Shown in pieces: positions 16,465 to 24,236 of a DNA stretch of 64,000 bases (position 1 is the stretch's first letter; each line of letters starts with the position of its first letter). Source of the DNA: an uncultured Saprospiraceae bacterium (GTDB taxonomy: Bacteria; Bacteroidota; Bacteroidia; Chitinophagales; Saprospiraceae); assembly GCA_937951615.1 (NCBI GenBank), contig CALFBH010000001.1:62001-126000 (forward strand), given 5' to 3'. The position numbers were made by a program, and so were the translations under genes. The notes beneath the pieces were generated by a model, which worked only from the letters and a program-made list of their open reading frames with translations, had not been told where the DNA came from and searched no databases.

Positions 16465-18738
16465 CTATAAAACCAACTTCACCGGCACCGAAAACACACT
16501 CACTTCCCCAAAAGCCAAATGCTTCATCCGATGATTTTCGATATTGCTTTTGATACATAGCCAGACTGCTTCGTCTAGTTCACCTTCTAACAATTTGACG
16601 ACAGTCACCTTGCCTGTTTTATCCAGCGTCACTTTCAGTGTGATGTGTTTTGGAAGTGCTATACCTGCTTTATGGCAAGCCATCGCCTGCGTGAGCGCAT
16701 GACCAAACTGCTGTTTGAAAATCGTCAGCTTATCCATCATTGGAATATCGAGTTCGCAGCTCGTGGTGATGGTGCCGAGTTCGACTTGTGGCGCTACTTT
16801 TTTGCTTTTTCTGACCACGCCTTCTATGGCTACATCAAAGCCAATGGCAGAGTTGGCTACACCTGCGGGCATGGCTAGTGGCTGCTGTACTTGTTGTGCC
16901 AGTTCGCCATTTTCGGTCATAATTTCTTCATGGTCAATCGCAACAAAAGACGTGTAAGCCGTCATCAGGTTATACTTCAATCCGAGTCCTGTTACTTCGT
17001 CTTTTATCTCACTTTCATCGGTCACTTGTTTATAATCGTCTAGCAATTTAATGCGCTCTCTTGCCCAAAGATATTTCAGCGCGACATTGCGGGTATCAGG
17101 CATCACACTGCCTACCGTAAACGTCTCTTTATAAGCTTGTCCACCAGTATCGCCTTGTATCGTGATGCTGCCTTTTGGTGTCCCTTTCCACTTACCGTGA
17201 ATGAGGATAGGACGTTCTGCAAATACATCAGCAATGGCAGTGGGTTCGATATCGTAGGTTTCAAAACCATTAAATTGAGCCTTCACCTGTGTCAGTACTG
17301 GTGTCTGAATATAATTTCTAAATTGCTCGGCAATATCGGCAGCATCTTCATTATTGATGACCACAAAAGGCTCGCCCATACCGACATGTGCCATGCCTTC
17401 CATCAAGTAACGATTGATGCCCGAACCAATACCAAAAGCAAATACATTCGCTTGGTCAAGGTTATTTCTAATGAGGTCAAAACATTCTTTTTCTACATCA
17501 ATATAGCCATCAGAAACGACAACAACAGAACGCGAGAGATTTGCATCGCAGCGTGGCAAGTCCAATGCGCGGCGCAAAGCAGGCAATAATTCCGTCCCGC
17601 CACTACCCTCTTCATGGTCAATTACACGCAGGGCTTCTTTTACGTTTTCGCTTGTCGCAAATTTAGACTCCTCCGCCCACAGATAAGACGTGCCAGCAAA
17701 GAGCATAACATTAAAGCGGTCGGAAGGACGTAGATTTTGCATCAGGTCAGTCATCAGCGTCTTGGACGTCTCCATTGGAAATCCACGCATCGAGCCGGAT
17801 ACATCCATAATGAACACATATTCGCGGGGTGGAATCTGGTCAATTTTAATCTGTTTTGGTGGCTGCACCATTAAAGTAAAAAAGTTTTCTTCTTCGCCTT
17901 CATAGAGCATTAAGCCCGACTGAATCTTGCCGCCTGCCAGTTGATAATTCAAGACAAAATCGCGATTGCCGCCCGTGCTTTCTGTTGGATCGAGTACAAT
18001 TTCAGCTTCGTGCTGGTCGGGATAGCTGACGCTCACTTTATGCGTTGCACAACTGATGTCTTGTATCGGCATTCCGGCAGATAGGTGAAGATTGAGGTCG
18101 AAATGATAAGCTGGCAGTTCGTCTTCATTGGTATATGGCGTAGCCACGAATTGATTATCCAAAGAAGCGGTGGCTGCTGACTCATTGGAGTAGCGCGGGC
18201 CAACAACCGTTGGGTAAACAAATTGATACACACCATCTGTTGGGATGAGCATTTCTGTGTATTTCAATACAACTTCGATACGGTCGCCGGGCGTGATATT
18301 GGCGACATTCATTTCGAAGACATTCGGGCGTTTTTGTTCTAATAGGGAAGCACGTTTGCCTTGGGCTTTAGCGACTTCATAGTTTTTCCGAGCTTCCTCC
18401 TTTTTCTGAATGTCGGCTGTAATCGTGCGATTGCCAATTTTCATTTCCATGCCATACACGGCTGCGCGGGTAGAAGCCGGAAAGGTATAAATGGCTTCAA
18501 TCGTGTTGCTGCCTTCATTGATATAGACTTGTGATATCTTCACATCGGCAATGACACCTGCTATATTGACATCGGCAGTGGTGGAGTGTAAAGGAAGTTG
18601 GTCGTAACCAGGGTTTTCGCCTTTGACAAAAAAGTAAGGCGACAGCGACTGATCTTCTGCATCGGGCTGGGCGAACATAGTTGTTGTCATCAGGAGGCAC
18701 AGGGCGAGGGTTGCGAATTGAACAAATAAATTTCTCAT
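16465..18738 (-). CDS. VIT and VWA domain surface protein
   Basis: This 757-aa exported protein has a signal peptide (MRNLFVQFATLALCLLMTTT, then MFAQ). A VIT domain follows at about residues 30-165 (ADVKISQVYINEGSNTIEAI, FPASTRAAVYGMEM). The von Willebrand A domain is at about 305-490, with an intact MIDAS start D312-V-S-G-S-M. The last ~90 residues (VTLDKTGKVTVVKLLEGELD, then EAVWLCIKSNIENHRMKHL) look like the AgmX/PglI or TonB-C-like domain of periplasmic energy-transducer relatives. The architecture resembles inter-alpha-trypsin-inhibitor heavy-chain-like bacterial proteins, whose ligands are unknown. The frame runs upstream to 18957, but the signal peptide fixes the start at 18738. Confidence 0.85.
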   Translation of the reverse strand: MRNLFVQFATLALCLLMTTTMFAQPDAEDQSLSPYFFVKGENPGYDQLPLHSTTADVNIAGVIADVKISQVYINEGSNTIEAIYTFPASTRAAVYGMEMKIGNRTITADIQKKEEARKNYEVAKAQGKRASLLEQKRPNVFEMNVANITPGDRIEVVLKYTEMLIPTDGVYQFVYPTVVGPRYSNESAATASLDNQFVATPYTNEDELPAYHFDLNLHLSAGMPIQDISCATHKVSVSYPDQHEAEIVLDPTESTGGNRDFVLNYQLAGGKIQSGLMLYEGEEENFFTLMVQPPKQIKIDQIPPREYVFIMDVSGSMRGFPMETSKTLMTDLMQNLRPSDRFNVMLFAGTSYLWAEESKFATSENVKEALRVIDHEEGSGGTELLPALRRALDLPRCDANLSRSVVVVSDGYIDVEKECFDLIRNNLDQANVFAFGIGSGINRYLMEGMAHVGMGEPFVVINNEDAADIAEQFRNYIQTPVLTQVKAQFNGFETYDIEPTAIADVFAERPILIHGKWKGTPKGSITIQGDTGGQAYKETFTVGSVMPDTRNVALKYLWARERIKLLDDYKQVTDESEIKDEVTGLGLKYNLMTAYTSFVAIDHEEIMTENGELAQQVQQPLAMPAGVANSAIGFDVAIEGVVRKSKKVAPQVELGTITTSCELDIPMMDKLTIFKQQFGHALTQAMACHKAGIALPKHITLKVTLDKTGKVTVVKLLEGELDEAVWLCIKSNIENHRMKHLAFGEVSVFSVPVKLVL

Positions 18739-18779
18739 AATTTTTATGTGTTGTATATGGTTAATCATTTTTACAATCA

Positions 18780-18787
18780 CAAAAGTA
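18780..18787 (-). promoter_or_regulatory. Candidate -7 box for the VIT-VWA gene
   Basis: The minus strand reads TACTTTTG, 41 bp before the chosen start at 18738. This also supports the shorter start, because the longer frame would begin upstream of the promoter. Confidence 0.45.
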
Positions 18788-18975
18788 TAGGAGAATGGAA
18801 TGACATGACTTGGCTTTTTAGTGAGTGGATAGGCTGGGCTATTATTCGTTGAGTTTTGGGTGGGATTCGATTTTTTAGCTATCTTTCCCGTGGGTATTGG
18901 TAATTGGGATATTAGGGGACTGGTAATTGGGGGACTCGTATATATTTTGCTCCGCAAAATTCAACAACACAACAA

Positions 18976-19229
18976 TAGGGCAAACGCATCAAAATTATCT
19001 ATTCTAAAACGGACGAATATGGCGAAAAACATGTCGCAGCTACGCAGCTAAAATGCTGTTGGTCGACTATTTTCTGCAAACGTTTAGCATCTACCAAGCT
19101 AGTTCAGCACTCTTTTTTGAAAATACAGCCCCTTGGGGCGAAATATTTGTAGAAATGTTGCAAATTAAAAATTTTAAAAGCCTCGTAGAGGCGACACGTT
19201 AAATGTATACGTTTGATGCGTTTGCCCTA
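18976..19229. mobile_element. MITE with perfect 18-bp terminal inverted repeats
   Basis: The ends are TAGGGCAAACGCATCAAA (18976-18993) and its exact reverse complement (19212-19229). The 254-bp body has no transposase. Terminal TA is consistent with insertion at TA, as for IS630/mariner-type elements. On both sides the flanks are ACAACAC microsatellite, so it appears to have jumped into the C/A repeat in front of ywbE. Its core (19016-19050, then 19099-19205) is shared with 36852-36990; relative to that copy it carries an extra ~46 bp bounded by AGCTA on both sides. Confidence 0.75.
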
Positions 19230-19230
19230 A

Positions 19231-19262
19231 CACAACAACACAACAACACAACAACACAACAA
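19231..19262 (+). repeat. CACAACAA x 4 leader repeat before ywbE
   Basis: Four perfect 8-bp units end 2 bp before the ATG. Similar C/A-only leaders precede the bestrophin and uvrB genes. The other part of the repeat is at 18963-18975, separated from this one by the MITE. Confidence 0.7.
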
Positions 19263-19264
19263 AC

Positions 19265-19462
19265 ATGGACGGTACAAAACGCAGCAATATCACGATTGGA
19301 GAATATGTTGAAATTGTAGAAAAGCAAAATCAAGGGAGCGGCGAACTAACAGAAGGACAGGTAAAGCGGATACTTACCAAGTCCTCCAATCATCCGCATG
19401 GGATAAAAGTCATGCTGACTTCAGGCGAAGTGGGGCGAGTGAAGCGGATTTTGGAGGAATAA
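19265..19462 (+). CDS. YwbE family protein
   Basis: This 65-aa protein matches the YwbE/DUF2196 family over its whole length: GTKRSNITIGEYVEIVEKQN, GSGELTEGQVKRILTKSSNH, PHGIKVMLTSGEVGRVKRIL. The family consists of small basic proteins thought to have a compact beta fold; function is unknown. The start is placed immediately after a CACAACAA repeat and a MITE, so its original promoter has probably been separated or replaced. Confidence 0.9.
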   Translation: MDGTKRSNITIGEYVEIVEKQNQGSGELTEGQVKRILTKSSNHPHGIKVMLTSGEVGRVKRILEE

Positions 19463-19586
19463 CCTAAAGGAAACCTATCCATAATTTTCTTTAGAACATG
19501 CAGTCAATTGAGGGAAATTTAAACACGTTCTTGGAGGGAGAGGCTTCCTTTAGGAATGAAGTGCGGGAAGGCAAATTCGCCATTCC

Positions 19587-19736
19587 TTATTTTGAAACAC
19601 CCTGCCCTTTCAGCACCAGTGCATAAGTAATCGCGACTGCACCAACCACGATATAAAAGACAATCGTTTCAATAGGGTTGCCGGGATAGGCTTGAACATG
19701 GAAGCCCATTTGTTCTACCAGCATCGGAAAAATCAT
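19587..19736 (-). CDS. Small membrane protein of 49 aa (candidate)
   Basis: A 50-codon frame on the minus strand starts with ATG at 19736, has an in-frame stop two codons upstream of it (19745-19743), and ends with TAA at 19587. The product would have an amphipathic N-terminus (MIFPMLVEQMGFHVQ), a short polar loop with YPGNP, one membrane-spanning helix (TIVFYIVVGAVAITYALVLK) and a short basic tail. The clean hydrophobic block and absence of low-complexity sequence support a real gene, but I recognise no family, and frames this short arise by chance. It lies between ywbE and the glucosaminidase gene. Confidence 0.45.
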   Translation of the reverse strand: MIFPMLVEQMGFHVQAYPGNPIETIVFYIVVGAVAITYALVLKGQGVSK

Positions 19737-19928
19737 CTGAGATTAAATACATGGAGGACGACGACATATTCGTTTATGTTTTTTGTTGTAGGCAATGGAC
19801 GCGAGACGCGGAAAACGCCCAGTACCCGAAAATAATCAAAGGCTTAAAAATGCCACGTTCAATTTGACTGATTAATTTGTTTATCAATCGTTTTTTGAAT
19901 TTGAATTTGACATTTGAGTTTGAGTTTT

Positions 19929-20672
19929 TCACTCATCATACTTGTACAATTCAAGATCTTCGATGGTCTTGATGAGTTTATCGGCATAGCTTGGGTCGGT
20001 CGCATAGCCAGCCAGTTTCAGCCCTTTTGCCCAGCCTTTGTAATCTTTGCGGTCTAGCTTATGTAAATCTTTGTATCGCTTGCCCGACAAGAATTTGCTG
20101 TGCGCACGATAGCTAGCCCAGGCAGACTCAAAACGGATAAAAAAGTCTTTGTGCGAATCGTCTGAAAAATTGGTGCAATGTCCTTTTTTACATTTTTTTG
20201 AAAAACATTTAATTCCAAAATGATTATTATGCTTTGACGCTAATGTGCTCGCCCCTGAATTTGTTTCCACCACGCCCTGTGCAAGTGTAATGCTCGCTGG
20301 AATCCCATACTTTTTCATTTCGGATACCGCGACGGAGGCGAATCGATCCACGTATCCCTGCTGGCGCTTCAGTTTTGCCAATTCTTCAGCACTGCGTTTT
20401 TTCACGGGTTTGGCTGCCACAATCGGCAAAGCTGAAAAGCTAGAGGTCTGTCCTGCCGAATTGGAAGAAGTAGATACCAATTTCCCACTTGAAGGATGTT
20501 TTTCGCTTGTTGGTGTATTGGCTTTCATTGCGCCAGTATTAAAATTGAATTGAAAGCTGACATCTTTGCGCGTCAGCACAACTGCCAGCAATACCAGCAA
20601 GCCGATTTTGAACCATGTTTTCCCAAAGAAGTATTTGAGTTGATCCAGCCCTTGATTAATTTGTCGTCTCAT
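19929..20672 (-). CDS. Membrane-anchored glucosaminidase (FlgJ-like)
   Basis: This 247-aa peptidoglycan hydrolase has a short basic N-terminus, one membrane anchor (WFKIGLLVLLAVVLT, residues 20-34), a Ser/Thr-rich linker at 50-95, and a mannosyl-glycoprotein endo-beta-N-acetylglucosaminidase domain from about 108 to 240. The domain has FASVAVSEMKKYGIPASITL, AQGVVETNSGAS with the catalytic Glu at 136, NNHFGIKC, and the YATDPSYADKLIKTIEDL end. It should cut between GlcNAc and MurNAc in the periplasm, in wall remodelling or division. Two close cysteines in IKCFSKKCKKGHC could form a disulfide or bind metal. Confidence 0.9.
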   Translation of the reverse strand: MRRQINQGLDQLKYFFGKTWFKIGLLVLLAVVLTRKDVSFQFNFNTGAMKANTPTSEKHPSSGKLVSTSSNSAGQTSSFSALPIVAAKPVKKRSAEELAKLKRQQGYVDRFASVAVSEMKKYGIPASITLAQGVVETNSGASTLASKHNNHFGIKCFSKKCKKGHCTNFSDDSHKDFFIRFESAWASYRAHSKFLSGKRYKDLHKLDRKDYKGWAKGLKLAGYATDPSYADKLIKTIEDLELYKYDE

Positions 20673-20813
20673 AATTTTTTATTTTTTAAAAAAAATCCAC
20701 TTGTGGATGATCTGATGTTTTAGTATCTTTAAAACATATAATCGCAAATTAAAACAATTTGTTTTAAAATGTAAACAAAAAAGTGAAATTTTTCTCGTTT
20801 TTAACAAAAAAAG

Positions 20814-21668
20814 ATGAAGATTCAGCTATTTTACTGGTATTCGCTTGTACTTTTCATCGGCAATGCCTGTGTGACGGTGCAGCCCCCGACGACCTTGGAT
20901 GAACCAAAAGAAGTGCAATCGCTTGTTGATACCAACTATACCCGAATTGCGCAGATTGAAGAACAGGCTACTTTTATCACGACCGATAAATTATTGAATG
21001 TTTATCTGATTACAAGGCGGGGTGAGTTGGTGAAATATACACCGGAAGGCAAAGAACTAGCGCGGTATAATAATTTTTCACTCGGACAGCCAAGTCTGAT
21101 TGACGCCACCAATCCATTTCAGGTGTTGGTCTATTATCCCGATTTTATGACGGTCGTCACGCTGGACAATACGATGAACGAAGCCGCAAAATACGAGTTG
21201 TTTGATTTGGAACTGAATAATGTGGATGCCCTTTGTTTTTCTGCCGACGGCAATGTGTGGCTCTATGATCCGACGACCTTTCAACTGAAAAAAATAGACC
21301 GCAATTCAGCGACTTTGCAGGAAAGCAATGATTTTTCGCAGCGCTTTGATCAATTGCCGCAACCGACTTTTTTATTGGAAAGAAATAATGCTTTGTATTT
21401 GAATGATCCCAAACAAGGCGTTTTTGTTTTTGATGCCTACGGGCAATACCTGAATACGATTCCCGTCACGGGACTAAAACGTTTTCAGGTTTTAGACGAT
21501 CAGTTGGTCTATTATAAAAGTGGAGCTTTGCAGGCTTTTCATTTAAAATCGCTGACGACTCGTCCGATTGCCTTGCCTGCTAATGTGCAGCGGGGAGATG
21601 AAATTAGCATAGAAAAAAATCGCCTGTTTGTCGCAACTGATGAAGGGGTGAGCTGTTATTTATTTTGA
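20814..21668 (+). CDS. Lipoprotein with beta-propeller-like strands
   Basis: This 284-aa protein begins with a lipoprotein signal (SLVLFIGNAC, lipobox Cys19), so it is probably anchored in a cell-envelope membrane on the periplasmic side. The body is a run of beta strands in which short DG/NG turns recur about every 40 residues (GELVKYTPEGKELARY, ADGNVWLYDPTTFQLKKID, GVFVFDAYGQYLNTIP), as in a six- or seven-bladed propeller. No catalytic motif is evident. Similar proteins are common in Bacteroidota and often lie near nucleotide or peptidoglycan functions; the role is unknown. Confidence 0.7.
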   Translation: MKIQLFYWYSLVLFIGNACVTVQPPTTLDEPKEVQSLVDTNYTRIAQIEEQATFITTDKLLNVYLITRRGELVKYTPEGKELARYNNFSLGQPSLIDATNPFQVLVYYPDFMTVVTLDNTMNEAAKYELFDLELNNVDALCFSADGNVWLYDPTTFQLKKIDRNSATLQESNDFSQRFDQLPQPTFLLERNNALYLNDPKQGVFVFDAYGQYLNTIPVTGLKRFQVLDDQLVYYKSGALQAFHLKSLTTRPIALPANVQRGDEISIEKNRLFVATDEGVSCYLF

Positions 21669-21721
21669 AAATGGGTAGGGGTGTTGCCTTCGACTCCGCT
21701 CAGGCAACTGTAATTGTCGTT

Positions 21722-21848
21722 GGTTTCGTAAACTTGCGGGCGGCCTTGTGGTAGGGAAGTTTGCTAAACCTCTCTCAATGCTTCCCACTTTAGAAGAAGG
21801 TTTAGCAAACTCGCAGCCCTCAAGGCTGTAGCGCAAGTTTACCAAACC
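21722..21848. repeat. 127-bp structured repeat, copy 1
   Basis: It differs from 21906-22032 at only four of 127 positions. Within each copy GTTTGCTAAACCT pairs with AGGTTTAGCAAAC, and the ends (GTAAACTTGCG... and ...CGCAAGTTTAC) pair with each other, giving nested hairpins. Flanks contain TGAGCGGAG-type motifs. The small minus-strand frames here are by-products of the repeat. Confidence 0.75.
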
Positions 21849-21905
21849 TCGACTCGCTCGGACAACTGAATTGTAGTTGGTTGAGCGGAGCCGAAATCAA
21901 CTGTC

Positions 21906-22032
21906 GGTTTCGTAAACTTGCGGGTGGCCTTGTGGTAGGGAAGTTTGCTAAACCTCTCTCAGTGCTTCCCACTTTAGAAGAAGGTTTAGCAAACTCGCAG
22001 CCCTCAAGGCAGTGGCGCAAGTTTACCAAACC
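21906..22032. repeat. 127-bp structured repeat, copy 2
   Basis: Second copy of 21722-21848, in direct orientation with 57 bp between them. The high identity implies a recent tandem duplication or gene conversion. Confidence 0.75.
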
Positions 22033-22124
22033 TGAGCGGAGCCGTTTGTATTGAGCGTCGTCGAAATAAAACCAACTCTTGGGACATTCGTAATTAAACA
22101 ATTCGTAATTCGTAATTAAAAACA

Positions 22125-22880
22125 ATGTTTTTCAAAAAAAGACAAGCGGGTTCTATACGAACAAGCATAGAAATTGATGGGCAGGAAATCCCTGTAAAAA
22201 TACATTTTGAAAATCGACGGGATGTCCGATTTTCCTGGACACGCACGGGCGCATTTTTGCGTATGCCGCTCACGATTTCCGACAAAAATGAGCAGAAAGC
22301 CCGGCAGGATTTTGAAAACTGGATGCGAAAAGTTGCCAAAGACAAGCCCGAACTTCTGGAACGCGTTCGCGGACGGGAATATGCTGACGGCGCTACACTC
22401 ACGGTCGGCAACAAGACTTACCTCATTCGGCTGGTACATGAAGATGTCAAATACCACAAAGCAAAAATTGTGGACGATACGATTTATATCACCGTCAGCA
22501 CGCGAGACTCTGGACACCATTTACAAAAAAGCCTTCGGCAGATGATTAGTCGCTGCGTTGGGCAAGATCATTTGCCACACATTATCAGTCGTGTGCAGTA
22601 CTGGAACGATAATCATTTCAATAAGCCCATCAATGCCGTCCGCTTCAAGCTCAATCAATCCAACTGGGGCAGCTGCTCCACTAAAGGCAATATCAATCTC
22701 TCCACCCGCCTGCTCTTCGCGCCCGACGATGTGATTGATTATGTCATTGTCCACGAATTGGCGCATCTGGTGGAACAAAACCACTCCGCCGCCTTCTGGA
22801 AAGTGGTGCATGATGTGATGCCGGATTATAAGGAGAAAGAGCAGTGGCTGAAGGTGAATGGGGAGGGGTGTCAGTTTTGA
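22125..22880 (+). CDS. YgjP/SprT-like M48-type metallopeptidase
   Basis: This 251-aa cytoplasmic protein has the YgjP (DUF45/WLM-related) layout. The N-terminal half is beta-rich (VRFSWTRTGAFLRMPLTISD). The catalytic part includes NWGSCSTKGNINLSTRLLFA at ~180-199 and VIVHELAHLVEQNHSAAFW, where H210, E211 and H214 form HExxH and H220 is the likely third zinc ligand. The family is linked to protein or DNA-protein crosslink processing by analogy with SprT/Wss1, but bacterial YgjP substrates are unknown. The start at 22125 follows an A-rich run. Confidence 0.88.
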   Translation: MFFKKRQAGSIRTSIEIDGQEIPVKIHFENRRDVRFSWTRTGAFLRMPLTISDKNEQKARQDFENWMRKVAKDKPELLERVRGREYADGATLTVGNKTYLIRLVHEDVKYHKAKIVDDTIYITVSTRDSGHHLQKSLRQMISRCVGQDHLPHIISRVQYWNDNHFNKPINAVRFKLNQSNWGSCSTKGNINLSTRLLFAPDDVIDYVIVHELAHLVEQNHSAAFWKVVHDVMPDYKEKEQWLKVNGEGCQF

Positions 22881-22995
22881 GTTTTTTTTCTTAAAAATGT
22901 GATTATAAATGAGCTTGTAATTGACCCTACAATAAGTACACCAATGAGTTGGTTATTGACCTCTACTTCAATCAACTGATTTCATATTTCATTTT

Positions 22996-23024
22996 TTGTA
23001 TCGTCACTTTTTTGGTTATCTTTA
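22996..23024 (+). promoter_or_regulatory. Candidate promoter of the ABC-3C cassette
   Basis: TTG at 22996-22998, 18 bp, then TATCTTTA at 23017-23024 (one mismatch to TAnnTTTG). It is 61 bp before the first gene of the cassette. Confidence 0.4.
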
Positions 23025-23085
23025 TGAAAATTTTAGAACTTAAAATCTTTTCTTAGAAACAGAAATAAAAACTATTAGACTCCTA

Positions 23086-23988
23086 ATGAACAGTCCACTA
23101 CAAAATAATTTTCAGATTCAAATTGAATCATTGCATCTTTTTGAATTTCAAGATTTCATAACAAAATTATTCATGTTCAGATATGGTGCTGAAAACTATA
23201 TTTCGCCTCGTGATATAAAAGATAAAGGTGCAGACGGAATAATTAGAGATAGAAACATACTTGTAGCCTGCTATGGACCTAAAAAAATTAATAAGAATAG
23301 ATATATAGAAAAAATAGTTGGGGATTTTGAGTCATATTCGGATAATTGGGAATCTCAATATAAAAACTGGATGTTTGTTACAAATAATGACATTCCTGAA
23401 TATGCTATTAGTAAAATTAATTCCCTAAAAGAAGATACAATACAGATTGGGATAAAAAACATATTGCAATTTATTGACGAACTGCCCAATCATCAAAGAA
23501 GAGAGCTTGGTAAATACCTCAACATTGATAACACTTTATTTGCGCTTGATTATTTAAAAGAAGTCATTGAGGATTTGTTGAAAGATGCTTCATTTACGAA
23601 AAAAAACATCGTCTATAAAAAGCAAATTTATTTTCCAGAAAAAGTGCGTTTAAATTTTAAAGAGGCTGATGTAGAGAGCATTTTGATAGAATTTGATAGC
23701 TATTTTGAGAATGGTGTTTTTGATGAAATTGAGAGTCTCCTCTTAGGCTATGAAGATGAAGACTTTGAGAAGCTAAAACATAGGATTATGTATGACTTCG
23801 ATAATTATTCAGAGAGTTTTAAAGATAGATTAAGGCGACTAACTGACTATTATCTGATTAAGTATTCAAGTGAAAACGATGATGATTATCTATATTACGT
23901 TAGAGCAGTGATAATTTATTTTTTTGAACAATGTATAATAGGCAAAAAAACGGATAAAGAGAATGATACTACCACATCCAGAAACTGA
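23086..23988 (+). CDS. ABC-3C system effector-like protein (nuclease-like N-terminus)
   Basis: This 300-aa protein is the first gene of an AT-rich three-gene cassette. Its N-terminal ~130 residues look like the restriction-endonuclease-like domain found in ABC-three-component effectors: a helix FEFQDFITKLFMFRYG, then DIKDKGADGIIRDRNIL with D55, then VACYGPKK where other members have a Q-x-Y-x-P strand, and WMFVTNNDIPEY. The classical ExK is not present, so catalysis is uncertain. The C-terminal half (from ~165) is acidic and helical and could be the conserved ABC-3C C-terminal region that contacts the ATPase. Its end overlaps the next gene by 26 bp. The family assignment rests on gene order and motif resemblance from memory. 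Confidence 0.6.
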   Translation: MNSPLQNNFQIQIESLHLFEFQDFITKLFMFRYGAENYISPRDIKDKGADGIIRDRNILVACYGPKKINKNRYIEKIVGDFESYSDNWESQYKNWMFVTNNDIPEYAISKINSLKEDTIQIGIKNILQFIDELPNHQRRELGKYLNIDNTLFALDYLKEVIEDLLKDASFTKKNIVYKKQIYFPEKVRLNFKEADVESILIEFDSYFENGVFDEIESLLLGYEDEDFEKLKHRIMYDFDNYSESFKDRLRRLTDYYLIKYSSENDDDYLYYVRAVIIYFFEQCIIGKKTDKENDTTTSRN

Positions 23989-24229
23989 TTTTTCTCTGAA
24001 TATATTAGTTGTTTCTGCTGATATTATTAGAGAGCTAAAAAAACATAAAAAGACAATCTTTTTAGAAAAGACAATGCAGTCTTTTCTAAAAAAAGATGTT
24101 AAACGAACACCCGATTTGTTTATTAAATGTCTGGTGTTTTTATATAGCGTTGGTTTGATTGAATATAATGATTTTAAATTAAAATTAACACCTAAAGAGA
24201 GTTACATACAATTAGAAATGTTCGAGTAA
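23963..24229 (+). CDS. ABC-3C middle-component-like small protein
   Basis: This 88-aa protein overlaps the preceding gene by 26 bp and ends 7 bp before the ATPase gene. It reads as a small winged-helix: an N-terminal strand (MILPHPETDFSLNILVVSAD), helices with Lys-rich IIRELKKHKKTIFLEKTM, and FIKCLVFLYSVGLIEYNDF, which closely resembles the Lxf-LYxLGLIE element of ABC-3C middle components. These are thought to bridge the ATPase and the effector. The subtype (MC6, MC8 or another) was not determined. Confidence 0.6.
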   Translation: MILPHPETDFSLNILVVSADIIRELKKHKKTIFLEKTMQSFLKKDVKRTPDLFIKCLVFLYSVGLIEYNDFKLKLTPKESYIQLEMFE

Positions 24230-24236
24230 AATTAGC

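Noticed and set aside
18860-19051. 63-aa plus-strand frame running into the MITE
   Set aside because: It is composed of spacer and repeat sequence, and its C-terminal residues come from the repeat core also seen at 36852.
19231-19262. CRISPR-like regular repeat
   Set aside because: It is an 8-bp tandem microsatellite without spacers, and no cas gene is in the window.
21660-22125. Minus-strand frames of 61 and 101 aa with nearly identical parts
   Set aside because: The similarity is explained by the 127-bp direct repeat, and there is no coding signature.
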